NCBI GenBank assembly: GCA_012862575.1
Contig: BLSF01000031.1
Span: forward strand, 186,001-250,000
DNA from: Parietichytrium sp. I65-24A
Lineage: Eukaryota > Sar > Bigyra > Thraustochytrida > Thraustochytriidae
Direction: 5' to 3'
DNA: 64,000 nt
Shown: positions 41,192 through 51,312 of the stretch, piece by piece
How the letters are laid out: each line of letters begins with the position of its first letter
Position numbering within the stretch: the first letter of the stretch is position 1
Notes under the pieces: model-generated
Database searches by the model: none
What the model was told of the DNA's origin: nothing
What the model saw: only the letters and a program-made list of their open reading frames with translations
Translations under genes and position numbers: made by a program

Positions 41192-43122
41192 TCCCTCCCG
41201 TGGGCGCACCCGACCCGACTGTCTCCTCCCTGCCTCTCTCTCTCTCTCTCTCTCCAATTGCAATCGGCCCACCTTCTTGCTCTACAAATGCGCCCGGCGA
41301 CGCGGATTGTAAGCGCGGATTGTAAGCTCGGAAAGAAGGACGACTTGGCTGTCCCCAAGAGTCCCAAGGGTCTGCGCAGTCTGTGCCTTTGCAACTCTTC
41401 AAACCGCGGACCTTACGCTAGTTTCTGTGTCAGTGTCAGTTTCTGTGTCAGTGTCTGTGTCTGTGCGCCACGACCACGACTCTGAGGTTGGCCACGGATG
41501 AGAGAGCACGTGCGCCTCGCTCTCTGTGTCTAGTAGTAGCTCAAGCCAGCGACGATCGCAGACTCCTTGTCTTGTCTTTCGCGGGATTCGCGGGAGACGC
41601 AGGTTTTGGGCAGTTTGGGCAGTTTGGGCAGTTCCACATAAGTTAGTCATGGTTCCACATAGGCATAGGAGTTTGAGCAGATCAATGCTTGGGCAGTTTG
41701 GACGGAATAGTTTGGGTTACGGTACTAACAGTAAGTACCGGGTACTAGTACTCTTATCTGTGCGTAGCTACGCGTTGCTGCCTCTTTTTTCTCTCTCTTT
41801 CTCTTCAGCTGCTCACTCCTCGTCGTATGGTTTAGGGCTCTAAATATCTAGTAGCTAGTAAAGTAGACAGGAGACTAGAGAGCTATATTAGACTTAGGGA
41901 TACTTGGGGTGAGTCAGCAAAACTGCTCGAGCTACTAGTACCTCTCCTATTAACTGGATAATAGTATAGCGAGCAGCTACTAGCAAATACAAATTCAATA
42001 AGTATTTAAGCGTTGTTAACTGATAAGTAATTCCTCCTTGCGAGGTGCTACTTTACTTCTAATCGAACCTCGAGTAAAGTACCGGTACCGGTACCGGTAC
42101 AGCACTAGCGATGGTCAGTAATGATACTAAGAAGGGGTATTAACTATTTATAATAGAAGTCCAATAGAACTGGAGGACCCAGCCCATCTCCCTGAATAAG
42201 ATTTCCTACTCACCCCATTAGTTTTTCGTTATCTCAATAAGGTAATTGGAAATAGTCTTCCGGATGTAGGCCTACGTACCTCTCAAAACAGGCTTAGCCA
42301 TGATTAATTAAACTTTTGGAAGGGGATAAAGCCTAACTAAACTGACTAGATGTTGTTATATGCGTAGCGTAAGCCGCCTCTGGAACAAAAGGATCAATTC
42401 CTGCTTGGATCAGGACAATCAGGACAGAGAGACAGCAGAGAGAGAGAGAGTCAGAAAGACGCGGGATCGGTTGGGCACTACGCAAACTTTGAACTTTGAA
42501 TCTGTTGTGCACTCTGTGTATAAGTCAGTCGACCTCCGCGGAGTCTGAGGTCGTCGCATGCCCCCACTGCTCTCACTGGGCCACTGACACTCTGACACTT
42601 TGACACTCTGGAACTCTGACACTCTGACACTCTGACACTTTGACACACCGACTCTTGGGCACTGGGTGGTGGTGTCACAAGTGGTGCGCGAACTCCGCGG
42701 ATTCGTCCTTCGGCTTTCTTTTCATCTGTTTTCTGTTTCGGCCTTGGGCGAGTGGCACTTTGCGCCGCAATCTGCTCTGCTTCACTTGCTTCCTTGAGCC
42801 CAGTCTTGGTTTGGTGTGTGTTATACATTTCGACCGGACACTGGCTATTTTGTCAAGCTGATTGAGCGTAGCGTCCGCCTGCTCATCGTTTCCTTGGAAC
42901 AGCAGCTGCCGACGTGAACGTCTGGGTATTGCTTCACTTACTTCACTTGCTTCACTTGCATCGTCTTGTGGCTTTTGCGATCGTCCGCTGTCAAGCGTGC
43001 ATCGGCGGAGTCGTTGGCTCGCTTTGCTCGGTCTTTCGCCCCGCCGGCTCTCGATTTCTTCTCGGTTTGTTGTACCTTTTGTTTGCTGTCCAGAGGAAGT
43101 GTCTAGCTAATTCGCCGGGGCG
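41192..43122. promoter_or_regulatory. 1.9-kb divergent spacer, flotillin / TBC1D23
   Basis: No gene supported. A CT tract near 41233-41254 lies 40-60 bp upstream of the flotillin start (GA on its sense strand). GTGTCAGT-type repeats occur near 41427-41465. 9-bp arrays lie at 41608-41633, 42583-42646 and 42931-42960. GTACCGG palindromes occur at 41719-41750 and 42078-42100. The stretch 41830-42350 is AT-rich. Confidence 0.55.
42583..42646. repeat. 9-bp imperfect minisatellite, unit CTCTGACAC
   Basis: About seven imperfect copies of a CTCTGACAC/CTTTGACAC unit lie upstream of TBC1D23. Period is 9 bp in non-coding DNA, as in several other spacers of this window. Confidence 0.9.
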
Positions 43123-45625
43123 ATGGCCTCGGACGGTCGGCGCGAACTTCGCAGCGAGCTGCAGTCGCGGCGACCGAGTGCGTTCAAAGTCAAGCAGCTG
43201 TGCGTGTCAGGGCTGGGCAGCCGTATTCCGGATGCTTTGCGCGCCGAGACGTGGCAGCTGCTGCTGGGCGTGGACTCGCGGGACAGGTTTCTACTGGACG
43301 ACTCGATCCGCGATACGTTGCAGGACCTGGACAATCAGCGCGTCATCCGTGTAGACTCGCAGCGCACCAGGGCGGACGTGGCCGAGTTCAGGACACCGGA
43401 GACAGAGGCGCTGGTATGCAGGCTGCTCACGTTCTACTGCAAGCGCAAAGCGATCAAGTACAAGCAGGGGCTGAACGAAGTTCTTGCGCCGTTCGTCATG
43501 CTGCGAAGAGACCCGCCGCTGGCGGATGGCGCAATCTTCAACCTATTCTACGCCTTCATAGAAAAATTTCTACCCCACATGTTCGTGCAGGAAGAGTTTC
43601 ATGCTCTGCAGTGCACTTTCAGGCTCTTCAGACTGCTGTTACTCTACCACGACCCGGAGCTCTGTAACAGGCTGGACGACCACAACTTGATTCCGGAGCT
43701 ATACGCTACGCCGTGGTTCCTGACGCTCTTTGCTAGAAACGTTCCGTTGCCACTTTTGTATCAGCTCTGGGACTACTATTTGCTGCAGGACGATGTAAAT
43801 GGTGCGCTGCTAAACATCTTCGTCGCGCTCGCTCTTTTACTCGAAAACCGATCTGGGTTGCTCGCAGCGCATCCGAGCGATCTTCCTATTCACATTAACA
43901 GCGTGCTTTGCCCGGCATCCAGCAAAGCCAATATTCAGGGAGACCAGCACGAAGCGGAGATTGCTGGCCAGGTGTACTCGCTCGTGGATCACTTTGACGA
44001 GGTCGTGGAGAACGCCAAGGTGCTGCGGAGATGCACTCCCGACTCATTCGGTTCTCTCTTCGCGCAAACGAATCTAGCAAAACAGTGTCCAAGCTTTGCT
44101 GTAGTGGAAAGATTGGAGAGTTTGCCATGCGCGATTTTTTCTGCAGCGCAAGTCGTCCGGCTCATTACAAACAAGGACCGCAATCGAGACCAACAGATGA
44201 TTGTGCAGTTGGTTGACTGTAGGCCGCGGGAGCAGTACGAACAAGAGCATTTGATTGGGTCTGTGCATCTTGACGGTGTACTCTTCAGCCTTCCAGAATA
44301 TCTCGACATTGCCTTGACAGAGCTGGCGCTGAGAGGAAAGAGTGAGGTGCTCACGATTCATTATGTCCTGGTAGGAGAGACAATGGACCCAGGCAGCGGT
44401 GATTTGCAGTCCGTGCTTGAGCAGCCAATCTCTTCGCACAATCTAAGTCGGCACATTAAGGTCCTCCTGGAGCACAACTTCAAAAGAGTCAGCGTTGTGG
44501 AGGGAGGGTGGGACGCGCTCAGAAAAGCTGCTGGGGAGGAGTCCATATTTGAGCACGGCATGGCGATGGACACCCTTGTGGATGTGCCCCCTGCGGTTCT
44601 GTTAGCTGCGGCGGAAGGAAAACTTCCCTCGCAAGTAATAACAACAAGTTTCCCCAGTGGGGACCAGAGCGTGGAGAGAGACAGAGCCGAGAGCGCTCCG
44701 AGAACGCCTACCTGGATGCAAAAGTTCAGGGGTTTGAGCGGGGAAGGAGCATCAAGCTTTGGTTCACTTTTTTCAAGTGGCACCTCGTCAACAAAATCGT
44801 CTGTTGATGAGAAAGACGCGGCAGAGGCTGCCGAATTGGATTCGGCAAGTCCTCAGCCTGCCTCACCACAGTCTGTGGGACCGAGCTCGTTGGAATTCTT
44901 GCGGAGTAAGCTGACTTTCTCACTGTCGTCAAATGTGCCAAATGCACCGTCACAGAAGGAGATAGAGGATGAAAAATCCGGATCAAACGTAATGCACAGG
45001 ATTGTGTCTAAGGTGAAGGATTTGACTGATCGCGCTCGTGGCGGATCGGTCCCCGGCGAAGAGGAGGAGGGCTCCAACAAGAATTCGGATGCCGCTCATG
45101 TCACTGATCTGCACTCTGAGGCATGGTTTGACATAAGGACGTGGGATCAACGCAAAGCCACTGATTCGGGGACTCTTCGACTGTTCTCCGCTTCGCTACC
45201 CTCCCCGAGTGTAGACAGTCAGCTATTGTACAAAGGAGCTAGCAAGGTGGTGGCAGTCTCGCACAATAGCGTGATGCTCCTCGAACTCCACCACGACAGG
45301 CCAAATTTTACTAGGATGGAGAAAAAATGGCAATTGGCCGATCTTGTGCGAGTAAGTTTTTAGAATTCTATTTTTCAATGGTTGTCAAAGCCAGGCCCTT
45401 TTGAGCATCTCTGACGAACTAATAACTGAATCTTCCATGGCTAAGATCACTTCCAAAAAGAGTGTGACGAATCTGGTCATTTTCCACTTTCGCGCGCAAG
45501 GGGTGAATTCTGCAAAGACAGACCAGGCTTCGTTTATAATCCCAGAGTCTCGAGCATGCATTGAGCTTGTCAAGCACAATTATAGCAAATATCATGCTTC
45601 GTCCAGACGCTCCGCGAGGAGCTGA
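43123..45625 (+). CDS. TBC1D23: TBC1D23-type TBC-rhodanese protein
   Basis: Two exons, 43123-45351 and 45395-45625, give 819 residues. The 43-bp intron (GTAAGT...CCAG) is phase 0 and restores a conserved tail with MAKITSKKSVTNLVIFHF, the PH-like C-terminal domain typical of TBC1D23. The TBC domain is at ~30-270 with IPDALRAETWQLLLG, IRVDSQRTRAD and YKQGLNE. A rhodanese-like domain follows at ~335-460 (VDCRPREQYEQEHLIGSVHLD); I see no cysteine in its expected active-site loop (VLVGETMD). A Ser-rich linker connects to the C-terminal domain. Animal TBC1D23 bridges golgin-coated endosomal vesicles and the WASH complex at the trans-Golgi. The Arg- and Gln-finger motifs of the TBC domain look intact. 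ATG context GCGATGG is good. Confidence 0.93.
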
Positions 45626-47212
45626 TTCACAAAGACTGACTTTGTACCGCGCCGTCTGTCTAGTGTCAGGCCCCCATCCTCTGCATAAAGCCTCTTCAGC
45701 TCCTTGCGGATCTGTTCCCGCATCGGGGTTTCATGCTGTCTCACCTTACTCGGTCTCTCGGGCTCCTGTAATTTTTTTTTTCGGTCGTTACAATTCATTG
45801 CACACGAAATTTGCAATTTTGAAACGAAGTATTCATCATCGATGCTCAGTTTCACATCCTCCTATGAAGTCTTTCCTTTAAACAAACACCGCAGGAAAAA
45901 ACAAACTTACCTCGCCGGTTGTAGTCGTAGCCCCTTCTCTCGCTGTGCTAGGGCGTCGTGGAGAATTTTGAAATCTTGAGGCTCTGGGGGAAGTCTGCGG
46001 CCTGGTGGGCAGACGAACTAGGTCAGTCACCTTTGGCGGGTCCCCAAACAACTCTGTTTCCTGATTGCCGTTCGGAATCCACGGCTCCTGAGGAGTGGCT
46101 TTCAAAAACTCTTCTATCTCCTTCTCAAGACCGTCCACTTTCCGCCCTTTGAGTCGCTTATCGAGGCGGGTAACAAGGCGGCGCATCCGCTTAATTTCAG
46201 TCTTCATTTCTACATCAGAGATCTTCGGCACCTTTTTTTTTCTGCTCGGCACGGTTACCACAGGTGTAGGTTCTATCATCATAACTGGAGTTTCGATTCG
46301 CTTGCATTCACTGCGACTCAGCTTGATGGACTTCATCGATTCGTATAATTGAGACTCGTTTCCCTCGTCTGAGTTGCATGGAGATTGAGAGGTTGAGGAA
46401 ATATCACGTGCCGCAAGATCAAAAACCTCCTCGGCTTCTTCGCGACTTTGTTCAAGCGCTGCTTTCTCCGCGGTTCTCCGAGCCTTCAGACTCTTGCGAA
46501 ATGCATCGAAGGGAAAAAATTGGTCGCAAAATCTGCATACGCGAACCTTGTCATACATTCTCGAATATTTGAACTTGTTTGCAGACAGTCGCTTGTTCAA
46601 ATTCTGGAGCTCTTCTTCCAGCTTGGGTTTCAACAGAGGCGCAGGGTACTGTTGCTCGAGCTGCCGTTGAATCCTTTCGCTCTCGATTTTGAAGAAAATG
46701 CGACGTAATTGAAACACGCTCGACCGGAGCTGCTCCCCGACCAGGGCCTTCACAGGGAATTGGTGCTCGCAAAGAGCGCACGACTTCTTCAATTCTCTCA
46801 CTTCCACGATTTTCATGGGCCTTTTGGGCTTTTTCGATGGGCGGTGAGAAAGCTCAGTCGGATCAAATCCAAGGAGCTTTATTAATTTGAGCTTCTTTTT
46901 GCTGAGTTTCTGAGTCTTTTTCGACTTGACTGCCTCGGAAGATTTCCTCGGTGAAAGAGACGACGCCTCGCTGTCACGGATTTCCAGAATATCATCTGCG
47001 TCTTCCGAAAGCGCAGAGCCCACTCCTGTCGGCGCTCTTGCAGAGCTGGTTTTCGCTGAGCTCGCTACGAAGTCCATGTGGACTTGTCCCTTGCCTCCAT
47101 TGTTCACCTGCAACCAGTTCGCCTCATTCTTCTTAATGGCGTGATACTTCTCGACCGCTTTGTCCCTGCTGAAGAATTCGTACTCCGTCGTGTCCTTCTC
47201 CCAGCTGAACAT
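45592..47212 (-). CDS. Protein with paired CxxC knuckles, family unknown
   Basis: Two exons, 47212-45911 and 45765-45592, give 491 residues. The 145-bp intron (GTAAGT...TTACAG) is phase 0. ATG 47212 sits in GCCACCATGT, a near-ideal initiation context, and an in-frame TGA lies upstream. Two CxxC pairs, CALCEHQFP at ~145 and CRFCDQFFP at ~230, flank a helical stretch and could together bind one zinc. The rest is basic and Ser-rich, with coiled-coil character near 330-370 and the motif PWIPNG. I do not recognise the family. Its last 34 coding bases overlap, antisense, the last coding bases of TBC1D23. Confidence 0.75.
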
Positions 47213-48488
47213 GGTGGCGACCAGGACCGGGCCGTCAAACGCGACTTGCACGAAGCCCGACCGCTCGGCTGCCTGTGCATGCGCTGCCGCTTGCTCTCAC
47301 GCCGCACGGAGAATCAGATGGAGTCGGAAGGAGACCGAGTCTCCAACACGTTGCGCCTGTGCTGCTTAGCTCGCTAGAGTGGCCCTCAGAGTGCAGAATT
47401 CCCTGTCAGTTCAGCAAAGGAGGCATGGCTACGACGATCCTACATCCATCAAATGCGACTTGTGTCGCTGGTTCGTTGACTTTGCTCTGTGTCTTTAGGA
47501 AACCGTTTGTGCCTTCCTGCCTCAAGACCATTGCAAGTCAAGAGCGGTTCATTGCTTTGTCCTTTTCCTTTTCCTTCTCTTCTTTCCCTCGTTATCGAAT
47601 CAAATCGCCAAACAGCTCGAGTACCTGGAGCCCGGCCATTTGTTCGATGTTTCAGTTCAGCTCTTAGCTACCAATCACAGGTTCAAGCTCTGCGCTTACG
47701 GTGCTCGCTGCCAGTACGAGGGAGCTGCTCAGGGACAGGAATTTAAAACAACATCTCGAAAGACTCGACTACTCACTGTCAATACATCCGTCGTGTCGTC
47801 AAGGATCTTCAAGCTCAACGAAGCAAAAGGGCAGCCTAAGGCCGTGCAAATGCCATCTTCTCCCGCATTAGCCTCTGGGCCTTCCAATTCTTTTCAAACT
47901 TGCAAATCCTTTTCATAGACTGTCAGCAAAGGCCTTCCAAATTCCAAATTGGAATTAATCCTTCAATCAGTGACCATCGAAATGGACAAACAAACCTTCA
48001 CAATTCACAATTCTCGCACTCCGCCGTATTCCTATCGTTATGGCTAATCATCACTGTACGCTAAGGAGCCTCAAAACGGATCTCTCTGCCAGCTCGGTTA
48101 ACCCGTCGCATGATGGCCGGTAAGAGTCCATCGCATCCTATCGTATTGTTAGACGCTGAGCTAGCGCAGACGGGTGAGGCAGAGATCCGTTGGGATGCTA
48201 GCGTCGCGTAGCGAACTCCTATGCCTTGGTGGTCGTGGGAAACTCCAGTGAGAATGGTCCCCTGAGTATGTTCACATGAATGAATGAATGAAAAAGAGTG
48301 GGGATGTCTTAGCGCGCTCGGTTTGCGTGGTCTGTTGTTCTGTTGGTGAATTGGTGAATTGGTCTATTGGTCTGCTCTGCTGCGAAAGTTGACGGCGATT
48401 TGGAGCTCCTCGAGCCAAGTGTCGAGCGCAAGGTTGCTGAAAACTCGCGTGGGTCTAGCAGATTGGAATAGCGCTCGCGGGCTGCACA
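47213..48488. other. 1.3-kb spacer with possible small multi-exon gene
   Basis: Lies upstream of both flanking genes. On the plus strand, near 47436-47480, one frame reads KCDLCRWFVDFAL. Near 47590-47720 another open stretch reads LEYLEPGHLFDVSVQLLATNH, then KLCAYGARC, which looks protein-like. Candidate acceptors (TTTAG at ~47499, AACAG near 47614) exist, but no consistent donor set joins them. I therefore do not call a gene. Confidence 0.3.
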
Positions 48489-49228
48489 ATGGCAGAGTAC
48501 AAGGTCGAGTACCTGGACGCAGAGGAGGAGGAGGCGGGCAACTTCATCTCGCGCGCAGGCCGAGTGAAGATTACGTACGCAAATGGGGATGTGTACACCG
48601 GCCCAATCGATGACAGGAAGCTCAAGCATGGCCAGGGCGTGTATGAGTTCGCGGCCGGCGAAGAGGAGGAAGAGCCACAAGGAGTGTACGAGGGCGAGTT
48701 CCAGGACGGCCAGCGCACTGGGGTGGCCAAAATGAAGTACAAGGACGGTACCGTGTACCGCGGACAGTTCAAATGCGGACTTCGCGACGGCATCGGCTCT
48801 TACACCTATCTTAACAATGTAAGTTTGGCAGCCTCTGCTGATGGCGGGAATAAAAGTGGAGGGGTCAGAACATGACCGAGCTCATCGAGTTCGCTGACGT
48901 TGTCGCATAACTTGTTGTACAGGACATCTACTCCGGAGGCTGGAAGAATGACCAGCGACAGGGCCGCGGAACATACCTTTTCAACGACTCCAAGTGCTCA
49001 CTGGATGCCGAGTGGGTCAACGGCGAACCCACCACTGGTACATTCACACATCCAGACGGAACCAGCTTCGCAGGGGCCTTTACAAAGGGCGGATATCACT
49101 CCTCCTCCAAGTTCACTTTTCAATCCGGCTTAGCTATTGACGGAGAGTTTTACATCTTGGTGGACAAAAACGGAGCCAAGACAACAAAGTGGAAGGCCTC
49201 TAGTGAGCTCCAGGCTGTTGAGTGTTAG
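48489..49228 (+). CDS. RSPH1: Radial spoke head protein 1 (MORN repeats)
   Basis: Two exons, 48489-48818 and 48923-49228, give 211 residues; the 104-bp intron (GTAAGT...TACAG) is phase 0. MORN repeats of the YxGxxxxGxxxGxG kind run from ~25 to ~185. They include YANGDVYTGPIDDRKLKHGQ, YEGEFQDGQRTG, YRGQFKCGLRDGIG and YSGGWKNDQRQGRGTY. Repeat order and the tail (FTHPDGTSFAGAF, then SGLAIDGEF) follow RSPH1, the MORN subunit of the axonemal radial spoke head. An acidic insert (GEEEEE) interrupts the second repeat. The protein is shorter than animal RSPH1, lacking its acidic C-terminal extension. Confidence 0.88.
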
Positions 49229-49397
49229 TTTTTCTTGTGTGCGTTTTCGCTTTCAAATTATGTTAGACTGGTTTTTAAAATAATGCAAAGACTTGTTTTG
49301 CAAGCTCTTCGTCTTTCCGTGTCAACGTATGTCGGCTCGCCCTTCAAAAAACAACATGCCCAGTGTACAAAATTAAAATTAAAATTGTGAGGTCAGA

Positions 49398-51095
49398 TTA
49401 GATACCAGATTTTTTGCTGCGAAGCGAAGAGCCCCCCATGGATGCTTGCATCAGAAAAATATCGATACTCTGAAGGACAACCTCCCCAGTGTACCCGGTG
49501 AGCATTTCGAAGATCTGCATGTCGGTGCACTGTGAGTTTATCTTGGTGGGACTGGCCAGCGTGGCCTCGATTACAGTCTTGTTCGTTCTCTTGAACTCGT
49601 TTGCGGCTTGGAGAATCAATGCTGCTCTTTCCTTTTCCCGAAGCGAAGGTCGTATTGCTGAGCACCTTGCGGCTCGGCTTGTAAAAACATTTCGCAGCGC
49701 CTGCCGAAGTCTCTTCTTTCGCTCCTCTATGTTCCATAGCGTTGCCTGGTGATTTGATGCATCTGAAGCGGAGCCGTGCTTCTGGATCTTTTGCGGCCTT
49801 GGGCCGCCTGACTCGTCTTGTCTAGAATGTTTGTTGAGGAGATTCGAAACCACAGAAAATCCAACCGAAGTTGCTTTGATAGACTCCATCGTTCCAGGGA
49901 GGCCAAGCTGGCTGTGAGACGTGGACGACGAATTGTGCTTGCTCTTTTTTAGTAGCTTCTCCGCGTCGGCGGCTTTGTACTTTGCGATGGCCTTTTTCAA
50001 GGCTTCGCCACGGGCAAACTCTCTGCGACCTTGAAGTGCCACCTGTATTTCCTGTAGCACAGCCCTCTCCACTATGCGGTTCGTCTCGGTCTCAGCCTCT
50101 GAGCGGCAGCACGCCATGACCGCGCGGCATATTTCCGAGCTCTTGATATCACTATACTTTAGGCTATTCGCGACGATCCGGATCTGATTGAGCAATCCAA
50201 ACCGAATTGCCGCTGCCGCCGGCTCCGTCTCAATGCTCTTGAAAGGGAACAGCCACCTGGCGATGCACCGCAGGACTTGTGCATTCCAGTACCTGCTGGG
50301 CACCTGCTGCCTGCTCCACACAAACAGATGGTGCACAACGGCGGGCAAGAGTTCCGCTCTGGCCTTCGTGTCCCTCTCGTTCACGTCGCCGTCCACCGCC
50401 GCCTCCATCTTAAGCACCAGTCTAGCCGGCGAGTAGCTGGCCTCGCCCTCCCTGGGCAGCGTCCTGCTGCGCGTCCTTTGCGACGATGATGACGTCGATG
50501 CCGATGCCGATGCCGATGATGACGATGCGCGAGAAACTGCGTGGTGGCGAGTGAGTAGATTGGCCGTGGGGCACAGCTGGCCGTCGTCTCCGCGCGGCGC
50601 GATGGGCGAGCACTCCACGCACAGCCAGTCGCCCTCCGGCGCGGAACGCATTCCTGCGCACGCGAGGTGGCACGCTTCGTCGCAAGCTCTGCGGCCGCCG
50701 AACGGGCGACCATCACACAACAAAAAGTCGCCGCCCTGCTGCCCGCACATGTAGCACTCGTACACTCTCTCCGCCTCTTGCCTGTGCCTCTGCTGCTGGT
50801 CGCGATGAGCCGCCGAGGCGCCGGACTTTAGGAGCTTCTTCACGAGAATCTGTGAGTGGTCGGCGGCGCGGGTGACCGCCGTTACCTTGGCGCGGCATAG
50901 CGGGCACGTGGGCTGGGAGCGGAACCACAAAAGGATGCACTCCGAGTGGTACGTGTGGTCGCAGCTGTCCAGCAGCGCTCCTTCCTGCGGGTCGATCTCA
51001 GAGATGCAGATGGAACACAGAGTGCTCTCCGCGCTGTCGTCTCTGTCCGCTCTATCGCCAGCACTATCGGCGGTAGCGCCGCCCGTGCTCAGCAT
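49398..51095 (-). CDS. RING-PHD protein (PHRF1-like N-terminus)
   Basis: Single exon of 565 residues from ATG 51095. A C3HC4 RING finger covers ~27-68 (CSICISEI, CDHTYHSECILLWF, CPLC). A PHD finger covers ~112-160 (CYMCGQQGGDFLLCDG...CHLACAG...WLCVEC), a spacing typical of methyl-lysine readers. This tandem is seen in PHRF1 and related nuclear E3 ligases. The following 400 residues are helical with Ser-rich linkers and show no SRI-type domain I can recognise, so orthology to PHRF1 is unproven. A long GA tract (sense strand) lies immediately upstream of the ATG. Confidence 0.82.
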   Translation of the reverse strand: MLSTGGATADSAGDRADRDDSAESTLCSICISEIDPQEGALLDSCDHTYHSECILLWFRSQPTCPLCRAKVTAVTRAADHSQILVKKLLKSGASAAHRDQQQRHRQEAERVYECYMCGQQGGDFLLCDGRPFGGRRACDEACHLACAGMRSAPEGDWLCVECSPIAPRGDDGQLCPTANLLTRHHAVSRASSSSASASASTSSSSQRTRSRTLPREGEASYSPARLVLKMEAAVDGDVNERDTKARAELLPAVVHHLFVWSRQQVPSRYWNAQVLRCIARWLFPFKSIETEPAAAAIRFGLLNQIRIVANSLKYSDIKSSEICRAVMACCRSEAETETNRIVERAVLQEIQVALQGRREFARGEALKKAIAKYKAADAEKLLKKSKHNSSSTSHSQLGLPGTMESIKATSVGFSVVSNLLNKHSRQDESGGPRPQKIQKHGSASDASNHQATLWNIEERKKRLRQALRNVFTSRAARCSAIRPSLREKERAALILQAANEFKRTNKTVIEATLASPTKINSQCTDMQIFEMLTGYTGEVVLQSIDIFLMQASMGGSSLRSKKSGI

Positions 51096-51108
51096 CTCTC
51101 TGGCATCT

Positions 51109-51109
<1 letters not shown>

Positions 51110-51145
<36 letters not shown>

Positions 51146-51312
51146 CTCTCTCTCTTTCCCTCTTTTCTCTCTCTGTCTCTCTCTTTGTGTCTCTCTCTTT
51201 CTCTCTTTTCTCTCTCTCTCTCTCTCTTTTCTTTCTCTTAATTCCCTCTCTCTTTTCTTTCTCTCTCTCAGTCTCTCTCTTTTCTCTCTTTTCTCTCTTT
51301 TCTCTCTCTCGC
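51110..51312. repeat. 200-bp CT/TTTCTCT polypyrimidine tract
   Basis: Almost pure pyrimidine for about 200 bp: CT dinucleotides, then TTTCTCTCT mixtures. It starts 15 bp upstream of the RING-PHD start codon, so it is GA-rich on that gene's sense strand. It gives artefactual Ser/Leu/Phe ORFs on the plus strand. Confidence 0.97.
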
